DNA of 64,000 nt, from contig NZ_VUMH01000002.1 in the NCBI RefSeq assembly GCF_009696265.1, positions 62,001-126,000 of the forward strand, read 5' to 3'. Below the pieces are notes generated by a model that was not told the DNA's origin, did no database searches, and worked only from the letters and a program-made list of their open reading frames with translations. The position numbers were made by a program, and so were the translations under genes. This DNA is from Desulfovibrio porci (GTDB taxonomy: Bacteria > Desulfobacterota > Desulfovibrionia > Desulfovibrionales > Desulfovibrionaceae). Numbering within the stretch: position 1 is the stretch's first letter; each line of letters begins with the position of its first letter. Shown here in pieces: positions 1-9,678 of the stretch.

Positions 1-541
1 GATCCACGCCGGGAAAGGTCTTTAAAATTCGGCGCATGAACAGGCTTTGGGTGGAATAGGCCCCGTGGGTCGCGTAGTTGACCTTGCCGGGATTGGCTTT
101 AGCGGCTTCCATCAACCCCCTGATGTCCTTGATGTCCGAATCGGCGTTGACGGCCAGGCTCATCCACATGTTGGTGATCTGGACAACGGTGCGGAAATCC
201 TTGAGGCTGTAACCGGTTTTTTTGAGGTGGGCCACAGTGGAGAAAGGGGCTATGCCGGGGAAGCCGAAGGTGTATCCGTCGGGCTTGGCCCTGGCCACGT
301 CCAGCATAGCCGGCGCGCCAGCCCCGCCGCCCTTGCAGACAATGTTCAGGATGATGTTGTGCTTGGTCTGAAAATATTCGGCTAGAACGCGGGCGGCGAT
401 GTCCACAGCGCCGCCGGGCCCGAAGGGTACGATGATGGTCACGGGCCGGTCGGGATAGGCGGCTCGGGCCGACAGAGGGAAAGCCGGGAACAACAGGGCG
501 CAGACGAGAAGAGCGGACAGAATACGCGAGTTTTTTTTCAT
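1..541 (-). CDS. TctC-family periplasmic solute-binding protein (C-terminus beyond window)
   Basis: Extracytoplasmic solute receptor of a tripartite tricarboxylate transporter, which captures a carboxylate in the periplasm and hands it to TctAB. The start is ATG at 541. The first ~28 residues are a signal peptide: basic start (MKKNSR), hydrophobic stretch, and an A-R-A-type cleavage site before AYPDRPVTIIVPFGPGG, which is the usual mature start of this family. About 180 residues are visible and the left edge of the window removes the rest. It is the last visible gene of a minus-strand operon with M20 hydrolase, tctA and tctB, 38 bp after the hydrolase stop. The substrate cannot be read from sequence because the family binds many organic acids. 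Confidence 0.85.
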   Translation of the reverse strand, partial: MKKNSRILSALLVCALLFPAFPLSARAAYPDRPVTIIVPFGPGGAVDIAARVLAEYFQTKHNIILNIVCKGGGAGAPAMLDVARAKPDGYTFGFPGIAPFSTVAHLKKTGYSLKDFRTVVQITNMWMSLAVNADSDIKDIRGLMEAAKANPGKVNYATHGAYSTQSLFMRRILKTFPGVD

Positions 542-579
542 GGTTTTTCTCCTTTGACAGTCAGTGGGGTGCGCGGATG

Positions 580-1809
580 TTACAAGCGTGCTTTCGGCGC
601 GGCGGTGAAGACGTGCGCGGCCTGAAGCGCCGTAAGCGCCATCAGTTTGCAGCGCGGAATGAGGGTGGAAGGGCGAAAATATTCTGCGGGCGAGTGCATG
701 TCCGCCCCCTCGGGACCCATGCTGCAGAGCACGGGCAGACCCAGCACGCTTGAACAATAGCCGGATTCAGCCGCGCCCTTGGAGTGCTCGGCGTGGATGT
801 AGTAGTCCAGACATTCCCCGGCATGGGCGGCCAACTCGTAAAGTTGTCGTACCGTGGGCGTGGTTTCCAGCGGCGGCAGGCGCACGCCTCCGCTGACATG
901 GGCATGGGTGCCGGGCACCTTGCAACAGGCCGTTTCTTCGCGCACCCTGTCGGCCAGGGCCAGACCGTCTTCCAGTCTGGCGAAGGAGAGATGCAGTCGA
1001 GCCCAGGCGTTGGGGGCCACGGAATTGGCGGAGATGCCACCGCTGATCAGTCCGGTGTTCACCGTGGTGCCGTTGGTGAGATCCAGATGTTCGTTAAAAG
1101 CCAGGATGTTGTGGGCCAGCTCAAGAATGGCGGAAGCGCCTTCTTCGTAATTACGCCCGGCATGGGCGGCTTTGCCCGTGATTTCCAGCAGCATGTGCCC
1201 TGATCCCTTGCGTTCGATGGTCACGCCGTTGCCAGGATACCCTGCTTCCGAGCAGAGCACGGCGTGTGCGCCGTTGAGCTGTTCGCCCAGTATGGATGCG
1301 CTGGAGGCCGAGCCCAGTTCTTCGTCGGGGGTGAAGGTCAAGGTCATGGGTACGGGCATCAGACCAAGCTCCTTCAGCGCTCTGGCCACAAACATGTTCT
1401 GCACAAGGCCAGCCTTCATGTCCGCCGCACCTGGACCGGTGGCTCTGTCGGCGGCGCGGTCCAGGCGGAAGGGGCGGGCCGCCGCCGTCCCGGCCGGAAA
1501 GACCGTGTCTATGTGCCCGATGAAAGCCACGCCCGGTCCGGCCTCCTCAGCCTGGCTGCGGGCGCAGAACACGTTGCCCAGGGAGTCCATCCAGGGCTCA
1601 TCGGGCGGCGAGGGCCTTTTGGGCAGTCTGGCCGTCTGAAAGCCCGCTTCGGCCATCCAAGCGGCGAGCGTCTCGCCCACTTTGTTCACATCGTCGCCGT
1701 CGTGGGAAAAAGAATCCATGTTCACGATACGTTCCAGAAGGGTAAGCATTTCTGGCTCCTTGTCATTGAACCAGACATCCAGCTTTTCTTTCCATTGCGT
1801 GAGTTCCAT
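580..1809 (-). CDS. M20-family metallo-hydrolase (CPG2-like peptidase/deacylase)
   Basis: Predicted dinuclear-zinc amidohydrolase of peptidase family M20, cleaving a peptide or N-acyl amino acid bond, probably in the cytosol since no signal peptide is seen. The 409 residues include the metal motif GHIDT (H99, D101), a bridging aspartate in GAADMK (D130), the TPDEELGS motif with general base and ligand at E163/E164, and a late histidine in GADMHSPAEY. A dimerisation insert is marked by GKAAHAGRNYEEG. I chose ATG 1809 because AGGAG lies about 8 bases upstream; a 23-residue upstream extension is possible. It sits between tctA (23 bp gap) and tctC, so its substrate is probably imported by that transporter. 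Carboxypeptidase G2-like or N-acyl-amino-acid hydrolase are both possible. Confidence 0.85.
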   Translation of the reverse strand: MELTQWKEKLDVWFNDKEPEMLTLLERIVNMDSFSHDGDDVNKVGETLAAWMAEAGFQTARLPKRPSPPDEPWMDSLGNVFCARSQAEEAGPGVAFIGHIDTVFPAGTAAARPFRLDRAADRATGPGAADMKAGLVQNMFVARALKELGLMPVPMTLTFTPDEELGSASSASILGEQLNGAHAVLCSEAGYPGNGVTIERKGSGHMLLEITGKAAHAGRNYEEGASAILELAHNILAFNEHLDLTNGTTVNTGLISGGISANSVAPNAWARLHLSFARLEDGLALADRVREETACCKVPGTHAHVSGGVRLPPLETTPTVRQLYELAAHAGECLDYYIHAEHSKGAAESGYCSSVLGLPVLCSMGPEGADMHSPAEYFRPSTLIPRCKLMALTALQAAHVFTAAPKARL

Positions 1810-1832
1810 GTAGGGCTCCTTGTCTGTGTTGG

Positions 1833-3329
1833 TCAGGATTTGCTCGGGTTCTTCCGGGAATCGCGAAGGTCGTTCCAAACGGACTTGATCAGCACAAAGA
1901 GGCTGAGTCCCAGGATGATGCAGGCCACGGGGCTGGTGTAGAAAATGGCATAGTCGTTCTGGGAAATGCTCAATGCCCGGCGGAAGTTAGCTTCGGCAAT
2001 GGGTTCCAGGATCATGGCCAGCAGCAGCGGCGGCAAGGGGAAGTCGCACTTGATCATCAGATAGCCCACAGTGCCGAACACCGCTACCACCAGCAGGTCA
2101 AAGGTGGAATTGTTTACTGCAAAGCCGCCCACTGCGCAGAGCGTGACCACGATGGGCATGAGCACCCCGCCGGGAATGGCCGTGATCTTATTGGCCCCGC
2201 GCACGGCGATGAGTCCGCAGACCAGCATCAGCACATTGGCGGTGATGAAGGCCGCGAAAATGCCGTACACCATGACCGGATGCTCCACAAAAAGCAGCGG
2301 GCCGGGCGTCAGGCCTTGGATCATCAGCGCGCCCAGCATAATGGCGGTGATGATGTCGCCGGGCACGCCCAGGGTCAGCAGGGGGATCAGCGCGCCGCCG
2401 CAGACCGCGTTGTTGGAGGATTCCGTGGCGGCAATGCCCTCCAGGCAGCCCTTGCCGTACATTTCCGGCGTCTTGGAGTGGCGCTTGGCCTCGGAGTAGG
2501 CGAAAAAGGTGGCCGCACTCACGCCGGTGGCCGGAATGATCCCGATGGCTGTACCGATGGCCGAGGAGCGCAGGAAGTTTACGGCATTGCCGGTAAGATC
2601 TTTAAGAGAAAGACCGCGCCTGGATATCTTACCTTCCTTGAGCGACACGCCCCGGATCACGTCCTCCACGGTCACCAGAACTTGGGACATGGCGAACAGG
2701 CCCACCAGCACGGGCACCAGGGACAGGCCGTTGAAAAGATCCGGAATGTTGAATGTGTTGCGCATGTCGCTGGTGACCGGGTCTAGTCCGATGGTGGCGA
2801 GAAACAGGCCCACACAGGCGGAAACCAAGCCTTTGATCAGGTGGCCGGAGGAGAGCGAGGCCACGATGGTCAGGCCGAAGACGGCCACCGCGAAATATTC
2901 CGGCGCGCTGAAGGACATGGCCGCGCGGGCCAGCAGCGGCGCCACGGAAACCAGGACAAGCGCGCTGAAAATGCCGCCGATGAAGGAGGCCACGGTGGCC
3001 ATGTCCAAGGCTCGGCGGGATTCGCCGCGCGCGGTCAAAGCCGGACCTTCCAGCATGGTGGCTGCGGCGGAAACCGTGCCCGGTGTGCCCACCAGAATGG
3101 CCGTGATGCAGCCGCCGTAAATGGCCCCGCAGTACATGCCCAACAGGGCGGAAAAAGCGTCCACCGGGGCCATGCCGAAAGTCAGTGGAATGAGCAGGGC
3201 CACGCCCATGGCCGCCGTCAGTCCGGGCAGCGCGCCGAAGATTATCCCCAAGGCCACACCCATGAGGTTGGCCAGCAGAGCGCTCAGACTGAGGGCGCTC
3301 ATAATTCCGTCAATAATGTTCGCAAACAT
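1833..3329 (-). CDS. TctA-family large membrane permease subunit
   Basis: Large integral membrane subunit of a tripartite tricarboxylate transporter, about 12 hydrophobic segments in 498 residues, the usual family size. The family pattern is clear: an N-terminal GxxxGxLPGLTAAMG-type motif (IIFGALPGLTAAMGVALL), GAIYGGCITAILVGTPGT near residue 75, and a second half repeating the pattern (ATGVSAATFFAY, LTLGVPGDIITAIMLGA). ATG 3329 follows AGGAGAAATA. It is 48 bp after tctB and 23 bp before the M20 gene on the same strand, giving the order tctB-tctA-hydrolase-tctC. It is a distant paralogue of the permease at 24736-26241. Substrate unknown. Confidence 0.93.
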   Translation of the reverse strand: MFANIIDGIMSALSLSALLANLMGVALGIIFGALPGLTAAMGVALLIPLTFGMAPVDAFSALLGMYCGAIYGGCITAILVGTPGTVSAAATMLEGPALTARGESRRALDMATVASFIGGIFSALVLVSVAPLLARAAMSFSAPEYFAVAVFGLTIVASLSSGHLIKGLVSACVGLFLATIGLDPVTSDMRNTFNIPDLFNGLSLVPVLVGLFAMSQVLVTVEDVIRGVSLKEGKISRRGLSLKDLTGNAVNFLRSSAIGTAIGIIPATGVSAATFFAYSEAKRHSKTPEMYGKGCLEGIAATESSNNAVCGGALIPLLTLGVPGDIITAIMLGALMIQGLTPGPLLFVEHPVMVYGIFAAFITANVLMLVCGLIAVRGANKITAIPGGVLMPIVVTLCAVGGFAVNNSTFDLLVVAVFGTVGYLMIKCDFPLPPLLLAMILEPIAEANFRRALSISQNDYAIFYTSPVACIILGLSLFVLIKSVWNDLRDSRKNPSKS

Positions 3330-3377
3330 GTATTTCTCCTCTGAGAGCGGATGCCGGTTGTGCTGCGGGCCGGAAAT

Positions 3378-3863
3378 TCAGGGCAGCATGATCTGGAAAA
3401 ACCAGCCAAAGGCCGCGAGCAGGACGGCCGTGGTCAACACAGCCACCAGCAGGACCTCCACGGGCTTGCGCCTGCCGAGCAGGGGCAGGGCAATCAGAAG
3501 AAAGAGACAAGTGCTGATGCAGAAGGCTCCGCCCGAAGCGAAGGGCGGGTTTTCCATGGCAGCGAAAAGGTCGCCGAGACCGGTCAGAGTGATCAGATAA
3601 AGATAGATAAGGCCGAGGAAGCAAAGAACTTTTTTGAAGACGCGGGGTTCCGGCCAATAGCGCTTATCGGGCATCTGGCGCAGACCCTTGACGATCAGAA
3701 TGCAACTCAGGACGGCGAGAATGACGAGAACCGCTCTGGGCACGCCGCCGGGCCCCACGTTTTCGGTGCTTCCGGCCGCAGGCAGCAGGCTGACGCTGTA
3801 TGCGCCCACGGCGCACAGTCCGAGCAGAATAAGGCCACTGACAACGTCTGTTGGGCTTTTCAT
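3378..3863 (-). CDS. TctB-family small membrane permease subunit
   Basis: Small four-helix membrane subunit of the Tct transporter, 161 residues, poorly conserved as usual for TctB. Hydrophobic segments lie near residues 5-27, 45-60, 78-97 and 112-160, and the loop GSTENVGPGGVPRAVLV contains the P-R-x short motif common in TctB. ATG 3863 follows GAGGAATATA. The call rests on topology and on its position directly upstream of tctA. The upstream gene on the same strand is the sigma-54 regulator, 80 bp away, so regulator and transporter probably share a transcript. Confidence 0.82.
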   Translation of the reverse strand: MKSPTDVVSGLILLGLCAVGAYSVSLLPAAGSTENVGPGGVPRAVLVILAVLSCILIVKGLRQMPDKRYWPEPRVFKKVLCFLGLIYLYLITLTGLGDLFAAMENPPFASGGAFCISTCLFLLIALPLLGRRKPVEVLLVAVLTTAVLLAAFGWFFQIMLP

Positions 3864-3943
3864 TATATTCCTCGCTGGGTTGGCATGGGATATCAGCCAG
3901 AGCGTTTCGCGTTTGAAGACGGGGGCTATCCCGGCGGCCGCTT

Positions 3944-5944
3944 TTATTTCATGCTGCTGTCGCCCCCATCCTCTTCCGTTTCAGCAATATTCGGACGTTC
4001 CCGCAGTTTGCGCCAGAGACTGACCCGACTGATGCCCAGGCGCCGGGCCGCGCGCGCGTAATCGCCGTTGCAGGCGGAAAGCTGCCGCGTAATGGCCTCG
4101 TATTCCGCGCGCCGCGCGATTTCCCTGAGTGTTTCGCCGCTGTCCGGGGGCGGAGGAGTGAAGGGATCGCTCCCGCCGCAGACGCATGGCCCACTTTCCT
4201 GGGCGCGGGTCCGGGAGAAGAGTTCCCGCAGGGATCGCTGCGGAAAAAGGCCGGAAATCAGGGCCAGACGTTCCATGACGTTGGCCAGTTCGCGTACGTT
4301 GCCGGGCCAGGCGTGTTCGCGCAGCAGGTCGCCCAGCTCCTTGTCCAGCGCCTCTCTGTCCAGACCCGTGCAGGCCGCGCCGCGTGCGGCCTTGCGCAGG
4401 AAGTGGCAGGCCAGATAGAGGATGTCGTTGCCCCGCTCGCGCAACGGGGGAATGTGGAGCGGCAAGACGTTGCAGCGATAGAAAAGATCCTGGCGGAAGA
4501 GCCCGCGCGCCGCCAGGGCTTGGAGATTCCTGTTGGTGGCGCAGATGATCCGCACGTCAATGGGAATCATCTGCGCGCCGCCGACGCGCATGACTTCCCG
4601 CTCCTGCAGGACGCGCAGCAGGCGGGCCTGGAGGTGGTAGGGCATCTCGCTGATCTCATCCAGAAAAAGCGTGCCCTCGTGGGCCAGCTCGAAATACCCG
4701 GCTTTGCCCTTGCGCCGTGCGCCGGTGAACGCGCCCTCCTCATAGCCGAAAAGCTCGCTTTCCAGCAGGGACGGGGGAATGGCCGCGCAATTGACCGCCA
4801 CAAAGGGCGCCGCGGCCCGGCGGCTGGCCAGATGCATGCCCTGGGCGAAAAGTTCCTTGCCGCTGCCGGATTCGCCCTGGATCAGTACCGAGGCGTCGGT
4901 TTCAGCATAGCCGGCGGCCAGTTTTTTGAGTTCCTTCATGCCCGCGTTGCGGGTCAGGATGTCCGCGAGCCGCCAGCGGGCCTCGAAGCCGTGGGCGCGT
5001 TGGCGGCCCCGCAGGCGCTGCTCCGCCTGGCGGATGCGCTCGGCTCCGGCGAAGGTGCAGACCACGCCGATGCTGCGGCCGTTCATCCGGATGGGCACGC
5101 GGTTGGTCACGATGGTCTGGCCGTTGATGTCCTGCAGCTCGTTGAGCTCGGACGTGCCGTTGTGCAGCACGTTCCAGGTGCGGGTGTTGGGCACCACGTC
5201 GCGCGCATCCCGCCCCACGGCCTCGTCGGCCTTGATCTGCAGAATGTTTTCCGCCGCCGGGTTGATCAGGGTCAGGGCGTTGTTTTCATCCGTGACCATG
5301 ATGCCCTCGGCGATGGTGTTCAGAATGGTCATGGTCCGGGCCTGGCGCTGCAACTCCACCCGGCGGATGCGGGCGATGGCGAAGGCCTCACGCAGGGCGC
5401 GCCGTACCGCGTCCTCGCCGGCTTCCAGCACGATGCCGTCCACGCCGCAGAGTTCGCGCATGCCCGCCACCAGCGCTCCGCCCACGCCCAACTGCGCGCC
5501 TTCGGCCGCGGCCTCCAGCATGCGGGAGGATTTCTCCTCGCGGGTGTGGAAAAGATATTCGCGGATTTCCATGCCCAGGGCCCGGGCCACGGCCTGCACT
5601 TCCGGCAGGGGCTCCTGGTAGTTGAAAAAGGCCGCTTTGTGGATTTTTCCCTGAAAAGGCAGGAGAACCCGCAGTAGGTCCAAGGCCGTGGTGGAAACCG
5701 TCACCACGGGGACATCCACCTGGGACTGGATGTAGTCGGCGCTGCCGCCGCGGCTGCAGATAACTTCCGGCTGTTCGCTGTTGATGAGTTGCCGGGCCGC
5801 CGCCACGGCCTCTTCCAGGGCAACGCCCATACGCACCGCCAGACTGCAGGGAAGGCCCTCCGCCACGCGGGCGAACATGGCGCTCAGATTGCCGTAGGGG
5901 GCCACCAGGGCGATTTTGTATGGGGGAGAGGCGTATTCAATCAT
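3944..5944 (-). CDS. PrpR-like sigma-54-dependent transcriptional activator
   Basis: Enhancer-binding activator of sigma-54 RNA polymerase, 666 residues. Order of domains: a PrpR_N sensory domain (about 20-195, with [12 protein letters not shown]), a PAS domain (about 205-305), the AAA+ domain with Walker A GESGSGKE at 357-364 and the sigma-54 contact loop GAFTGA at 404-409, and a Fis-type helix-turn-helix near the end ([18 protein letters not shown]). ATG 5944 follows AGGAAAGACC; an upstream in-frame extension lacks such a site. It lies between the ICL-family gene and tctB on one strand, so it probably controls its own operon in response to a small carboxylate-type ligand. The likely target promoter is 6981-6995. 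Confidence 0.93.
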   Translation of the reverse strand: MIEYASPPYKIALVAPYGNLSAMFARVAEGLPCSLAVRMGVALEEAVAAARQLINSEQPEVICSRGGSADYIQSQVDVPVVTVSTTALDLLRVLLPFQGKIHKAAFFNYQEPLPEVQAVARALGMEIREYLFHTREEKSSRMLEAAAEGAQLGVGGALVAGMRELCGVDGIVLEAGEDAVRRALREAFAIARIRRVELQRQARTMTILNTIAEGIMVTDENNALTLINPAAENILQIKADEAVGRDARDVVPNTRTWNVLHNGTSELNELQDINGQTIVTNRVPIRMNGRSIGVVCTFAGAERIRQAEQRLRGRQRAHGFEARWRLADILTRNAGMKELKKLAAGYAETDASVLIQGESGSGKELFAQGMHLASRRAAAPFVAVNCAAIPPSLLESELFGYEEGAFTGARRKGKAGYFELAHEGTLFLDEISEMPYHLQARLLRVLQEREVMRVGGAQMIPIDVRIICATNRNLQALAARGLFRQDLFYRCNVLPLHIPPLRERGNDILYLACHFLRKAARGAACTGLDREALDKELGDLLREHAWPGNVRELANVMERLALISGLFPQRSLRELFSRTRAQESGPCVCGGSDPFTPPPPDSGETLREIARRAEYEAITRQLSACNGDYARAARRLGISRVSLWRKLRERPNIAETEEDGGDSSMK

Positions 5945-6027
5945 GGTCTTTCCTGTGGCGGATGGTGCGTCGGCGCTGCGGCTTCGCATGACCGGGGCCC
6001 GGCCGGGCCGGACCCCGGACCCGGGGT

Positions 6028-6894
6028 TCAGCCCGCGTACTTCCGGCTGAGCGCGTTGTAGGCGTCCAGGCCGATGAAGGCGTTGAATTCCGGGAAGGTC
6101 AGCAGATGGTCGAAGAAATCCGCCGTGGTGTTGTGGGTTTTGAGGTGCTGCATGTAATTGCGCACGGCCAGGGCCGCCGCGTACAGCGGGCCGGTGCAGT
6201 AGATGGCGATGCCGAAACCCATGTCTTCCAGCTCTTTGGTCGTGGGGATGGGCGTGCGTCCGCCCTCCAGCATGTTGGCCAGAGTCGGGGTGTTGGGGAA
6301 GACCTCGTTGATCTTGCGCATTTCGTCCAGATTTTCCGGGGACTCGATGAAAATGAGATCGGCCCCGGCTTCTTCGTAGGCCTTGCCGCGCTCAAGGGCT
6401 TCCTCCAGGCCGTGGTCGGTGCGGGCGTCGGTGCGGGCGATAATCACGAAGTCGTCGTCCCGACGGCTGTCCGCGGCGGCCTTGATTTTCTGGACCATTT
6501 CTTCCCTGGGAATGACCTTGCGCCCGAGCATATGTCCGCAGCGCTTGGGGAAAACCTGGTCTTCCAGCTGGATGGCGCAGACCCCGGCCTTTTCGTATTC
6601 GCGCACGGTGCGCATGACGTTGAGCGGATTGCCGTAACCGGTGTCGCCGTCGGCCAGCACCGGCACGTCCACCGCCTCGGCCAGATTGCGGGCCCGGTCC
6701 ACCATTTCGGTCATGGTCAGCAGGCCTACGTCGGGCTGGCCCAGGATACTGGCCGAGGTGCCGTAGCCGGTCATATAGACGGCCTTGAAACCGGAATGTT
6801 CGATGATTTTGGCGCTGAGGACGTCATAGGCTCCGGGGGCCACCAGCAGTTCCGGGGCCCGCAGCATCTGCTTGAGGAGGGTGGTCTTTTTCAT
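6028..6894 (-). CDS. Isocitrate lyase/PEP mutase superfamily enzyme (C-C lyase type)
   Basis: Cytosolic TIM-barrel enzyme of the ICL/PEP-mutase superfamily, 288 residues, which is the size of methylisocitrate lyase, 2,3-dimethylmalate lyase or oxaloacetate hydrolase rather than true isocitrate lyase (over 400). Seen: metal-site motif ADGDTGYG at 81-88, catalytic loop KRCGHM at 117-122 whose Cys marks lyases rather than phosphono mutases, and a family-typical IARTDAR strand. ATG 6894 follows AAGGAAAAGAC. It is the first gene of the operon that continues into the PrpR-like regulator, TctBA and the M20 hydrolase, so it probably cleaves a branched malate or citrate-like acid made from the imported compound. 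The exact substrate is not decided by sequence. Confidence 0.85.
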   Translation of the reverse strand: MKKTTLLKQMLRAPELLVAPGAYDVLSAKIIEHSGFKAVYMTGYGTSASILGQPDVGLLTMTEMVDRARNLAEAVDVPVLADGDTGYGNPLNVMRTVREYEKAGVCAIQLEDQVFPKRCGHMLGRKVIPREEMVQKIKAAADSRRDDDFVIIARTDARTDHGLEEALERGKAYEEAGADLIFIESPENLDEMRKINEVFPNTPTLANMLEGGRTPIPTTKELEDMGFGIAIYCTGPLYAAALAVRNYMQHLKTHNTTADFFDHLLTFPEFNAFIGLDAYNALSRKYAG

Positions 6895-6980
6895 GTCTTT
6901 TCCTTGCTTGTTTGATGAAGTGCCTGGCGTTCCGCCCGCGCGGAGTACGGAAATTCAGGCCGGCTTTTCCTCCTTGGATA

Positions 6981-6995
6981 TCAATATTTGTGCCA
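6981..6995 (-). promoter_or_regulatory. Candidate sigma-54 promoter of the ICL-tct-M20 operon
   Basis: Reading the minus strand, TGGCAC-N5-TTGA matches the sigma-54 -24 element exactly and the -12 element in three of four bases (TTGA for TTGC), with correct spacing. It lies about 87 bp upstream of the first gene of an operon that encodes a sigma-54 activator. The 402-bp gap 6895-7296 holds this site and the palindrome at 7042-7063; I see no gene in it. Confidence 0.6.
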
Positions 6996-7041
6996 TGCTA
7001 TAATTAATTGAAATAAATGGATAAATTTTTAAGAGCAGGGT

Positions 7042-7063
7042 TGCAGTTTTGATAAAAGCTGCA
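7042..7063. promoter_or_regulatory. Palindrome, possible upstream activating site
   Basis: TGCAG-N12-CTGCA with TTTT/AAAA inside the spacer. It lies roughly 75-95 bp upstream of the start of transcription predicted from the sigma-54-like promoter at 6981-6995, where activator-binding sites usually sit. The assignment to the PrpR-like regulator is inferred from position only. Confidence 0.35.
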
Positions 7064-7296
7064 GAGTTGAAACAAGCGGGAAGATGCGGCCTGGCCGCTG
7101 AGGGGGACGAAACGGAAAGAAGAGGGTGTCATGGCGACCGGGACGTGGGAAAACCCCGGCGTCCCGGCCGCACAACGGCAATCTGGAGCTTTTTGTGAAT
7201 GAAGGTAGCCGCTTGCCGTTGAATCTATGGCTCAGCCAGCGGCAAAAACGTGTTTTTGTCCCGCTTTCACCTGTGGGCCTGTTCAACGGTAACGTT

Positions 7297-9636
7297 CTAC
7301 AGCGGCCGTTTGCTGTTGTAGAAGTTGATCAGGCAGCCGTCCAGAATGATCCGGCGCTCGTCGTCGGTCAGTTCCTTGAGGCTCAGGCCGATCTGTTCGG
7401 CCCGGACCTTGCGCTGTCCGCCTTCCCCGTTTTCATGCACCAGGCAGGCCAGGATGGCGGGATGGGCTTCTTCCACGGCCTTGCGGATGTTCGGGATCAC
7501 CAGATAGTCGCCCACGCGCAGGTCTTTGGCCAGATCCGCGTCGGCCACAAAGGGCAGCATGCCCCAGTTGATCAGGTTGGAGCGATAGCGCTTGGTGGCG
7601 TATTCCACGGCCAGGTTGGCCCAGCCGCCCAGCACCTTCTGGCAGGAGGCCGCCTGTTCGCGCGCCGAGCCGTCGCCCGGCTTGACCGCGAAGATGGTGG
7701 TGCCCAGGCCGATGTTTTCCAGGGGCCGCAGCCCGGCGAAAAGGTCTTCCATTTCGGACTGGCCGCCGCAGGGCGCGCAGATTTCGCGCACGCGGGCCAG
7801 CAGTTCCGGATCGGTGGGATTCTTCAGGCGGGCTTTTTCCAGGGTCTGGAAGGCCTTGGCCCGGCCCACGTAACCGGGGTCCTTGCGGGACAGAGCGTGC
7901 TCCGCCAGCTTGAGCGGATTGGAGCGCAGGGAAGAGGTCTCGCCCGAGGGAATCAGTTCGTCCGTGGTGGTCACCGGGTCGGTGATCACGCTGGCCACCT
8001 GGAGCAGCAGGTGTTGGGGCAGGGGGCTCATTTCCGGCCAGTCCGCGATATTCGGGCCGAAGATCAGCGGCGTTTCCGGCTTGGGCGCGCCAAAGCCGTT
8101 GTACACGCGGCGCTGGTAGATCACGGGCTCGAAGCGGTAGTCGAGGTCCACGTTCAGTTCCGGGGATTTCCAGTCCAGATCCGTGGCCGGGGTCAGGCGG
8201 CCGCCGCGCGCTGCGGTGGCCGCGATGGAGCGGGCGTCCATAAGCGCCACGGCGGAAAGCTGGCCGCCCGAGGGCTTGGAGCCTTCGCGGTTGGGGAAGT
8301 TGCGGGTGGAGTGGCGGATGGACAGCGCCCCGTTGGCCGGGGTGTCGCCCGCGCCGAAGCAGGGCCCGCAGAAGGCGTTTTTGAGCACAGCCCCGGCGGC
8401 CATCAGTTTGGCTGTGGAGCCGTTGCGCACCAGGGCCAGAGCCTGCGGCTCGCTGGCCGGGTAGACCGAGAGGCTGAAGGCCTGGTTGCCCGTGCTCTTG
8501 CCGTCCAGAATGGCGGCGGCCAGGCTGATGTTTTCAAAGGAGCCGCCCGCGCAGCCCGCGATGATGCCCTGGTCCACCCAGACGCCGCCATCGCGGATCT
8601 TGCCGCGCAGGTTCAGGCTCTTGCCCGCCTCGCCGAACTGCTGCACGGCCTCCGCGTCCACGGCGGCCAGAATCTCGTCCGCGCGGCGGGCCACTTCGGC
8701 GACAGGGAAGACGTTGCTGGGATGGAAGGGCAGGGCGATCATGGGTTCGATTTTGCCCAGATCCACCCGGATCAGGCCGTCGTAACAGGCCGGACCCTGA
8801 AGGGCCAGTTCGACGAAATCCTGTTCGCGCCCGTGCAGGGCCAGGTATTGGCGAACCTTGCCGTCCGTGCGCCAGATGGAGGACAGACAGGTGGTTTCCG
8901 TGGTCATCACGTCGATGCCGCAGCGGTATTCCACCGAGAGCCCGTCAATGCCGGGACCCATGAATTCCAGAACCTTGTTCTTCACAAAGCCGCTCTTGAA
9001 CACCGCGCCGATAATGGCCAGAGCCACGTCCTGCGGCCCCACGCCGGGCGCGGGCGTTCCCTCCAGCCACACGGCCACCACCTGGGGCGCGGGCACGTCG
9101 TAGGTCTTGCCCAGAAGCTGCTTGACCAGTTCCGGGCCGCCTTCGCCCACGCCCATGACGCCCAGCGCGCCGTAGCGGGTGTGGCTGTCCGAACCCAGAA
9201 TCATGCCGCCGCACTTGGTCATCATTTCGCGCACGTACTGGTGGATGACCGCCAGATGCGGGGGCACGAAGATGCCGCCGTATTTTTGCGCCGCCGAGAG
9301 GCCGAAGAGATGGTCGTCCTCGTTGATGGTGCCGCCCACGGCGCAGAGGCTGTTGTGGCAGTTGGTCAGGGCGTAGGGCACGGGAAATTCCGTGAGGCCG
9401 CTGGCCCTGGCGGTCTGGATGATGCCCACGTAGGTGATGTCGTGGGAGGCCAGGGCGTCGAAGCGCAGGCGCAGGGTCGCGTCCGTGGCCGGGGCGTTGT
9501 TGTGCGCGGCCAGAATGCGGCGGGCCAGGGTGTTCGCGCGCGCGGCGTCCATGTCCATGCCGCGGGCTTTGGCCTCATCGGCGAACAGAATCTGCGCGCC
9601 GTCAAGAACGGTGGTCTGGTCGAAAAGCTGGATCAT
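7297..9636 (-). CDS. Aconitase-family hydratase (YbhJ-type), probable aconitase
   Basis: [4Fe-4S] dehydratase of the aconitase superfamily, 779 residues. Cluster ligands are visible as Cys362 (GCAGGSFENI, corresponding to the SCTNSSYED-type loop) and Cys423/Cys426 (AFCGPCFG). GSDSHTRYG at 148-156 is the canonical substrate-site motif, and STRNFPNREG replaces the usual S-x-R-N-F-x-G-R. A C-terminal swivel domain ends with residues near YRSNLINWGMLPF. The substitutions resemble the YbhJ-like branch, whose substrate is often unproven. Position with (Re)-citrate synthase and isocitrate dehydrogenase on the same strand argues for citrate-to-isocitrate isomerisation. ATG 9636 has GAAGG upstream. 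The aconitase role is an inference from context. Confidence 0.85.
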   Translation of the reverse strand: MIQLFDQTTVLDGAQILFADEAKARGMDMDAARANTLARRILAAHNNAPATDATLRLRFDALASHDITYVGIIQTARASGLTEFPVPYALTNCHNSLCAVGGTINEDDHLFGLSAAQKYGGIFVPPHLAVIHQYVREMMTKCGGMILGSDSHTRYGALGVMGVGEGGPELVKQLLGKTYDVPAPQVVAVWLEGTPAPGVGPQDVALAIIGAVFKSGFVKNKVLEFMGPGIDGLSVEYRCGIDVMTTETTCLSSIWRTDGKVRQYLALHGREQDFVELALQGPACYDGLIRVDLGKIEPMIALPFHPSNVFPVAEVARRADEILAAVDAEAVQQFGEAGKSLNLRGKIRDGGVWVDQGIIAGCAGGSFENISLAAAILDGKSTGNQAFSLSVYPASEPQALALVRNGSTAKLMAAGAVLKNAFCGPCFGAGDTPANGALSIRHSTRNFPNREGSKPSGGQLSAVALMDARSIAATAARGGRLTPATDLDWKSPELNVDLDYRFEPVIYQRRVYNGFGAPKPETPLIFGPNIADWPEMSPLPQHLLLQVASVITDPVTTTDELIPSGETSSLRSNPLKLAEHALSRKDPGYVGRAKAFQTLEKARLKNPTDPELLARVREICAPCGGQSEMEDLFAGLRPLENIGLGTTIFAVKPGDGSAREQAASCQKVLGGWANLAVEYATKRYRSNLINWGMLPFVADADLAKDLRVGDYLVIPNIRKAVEEAHPAILACLVHENGEGGQRKVRAEQIGLSLKELTDDERRIILDGCLINFYNSKRPL

Positions 9637-9678
9637 AAAGAAACCTTCTTCAATAGTGTTGACGTGGAAGCTCCGGCG

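Noticed and set aside
6028-6894. Glyoxylate-shunt isocitrate lyase
   Set aside because: Only 288 residues and KRCGHM loop; true isocitrate lyases are over 400 residues, and no malate synthase is present.
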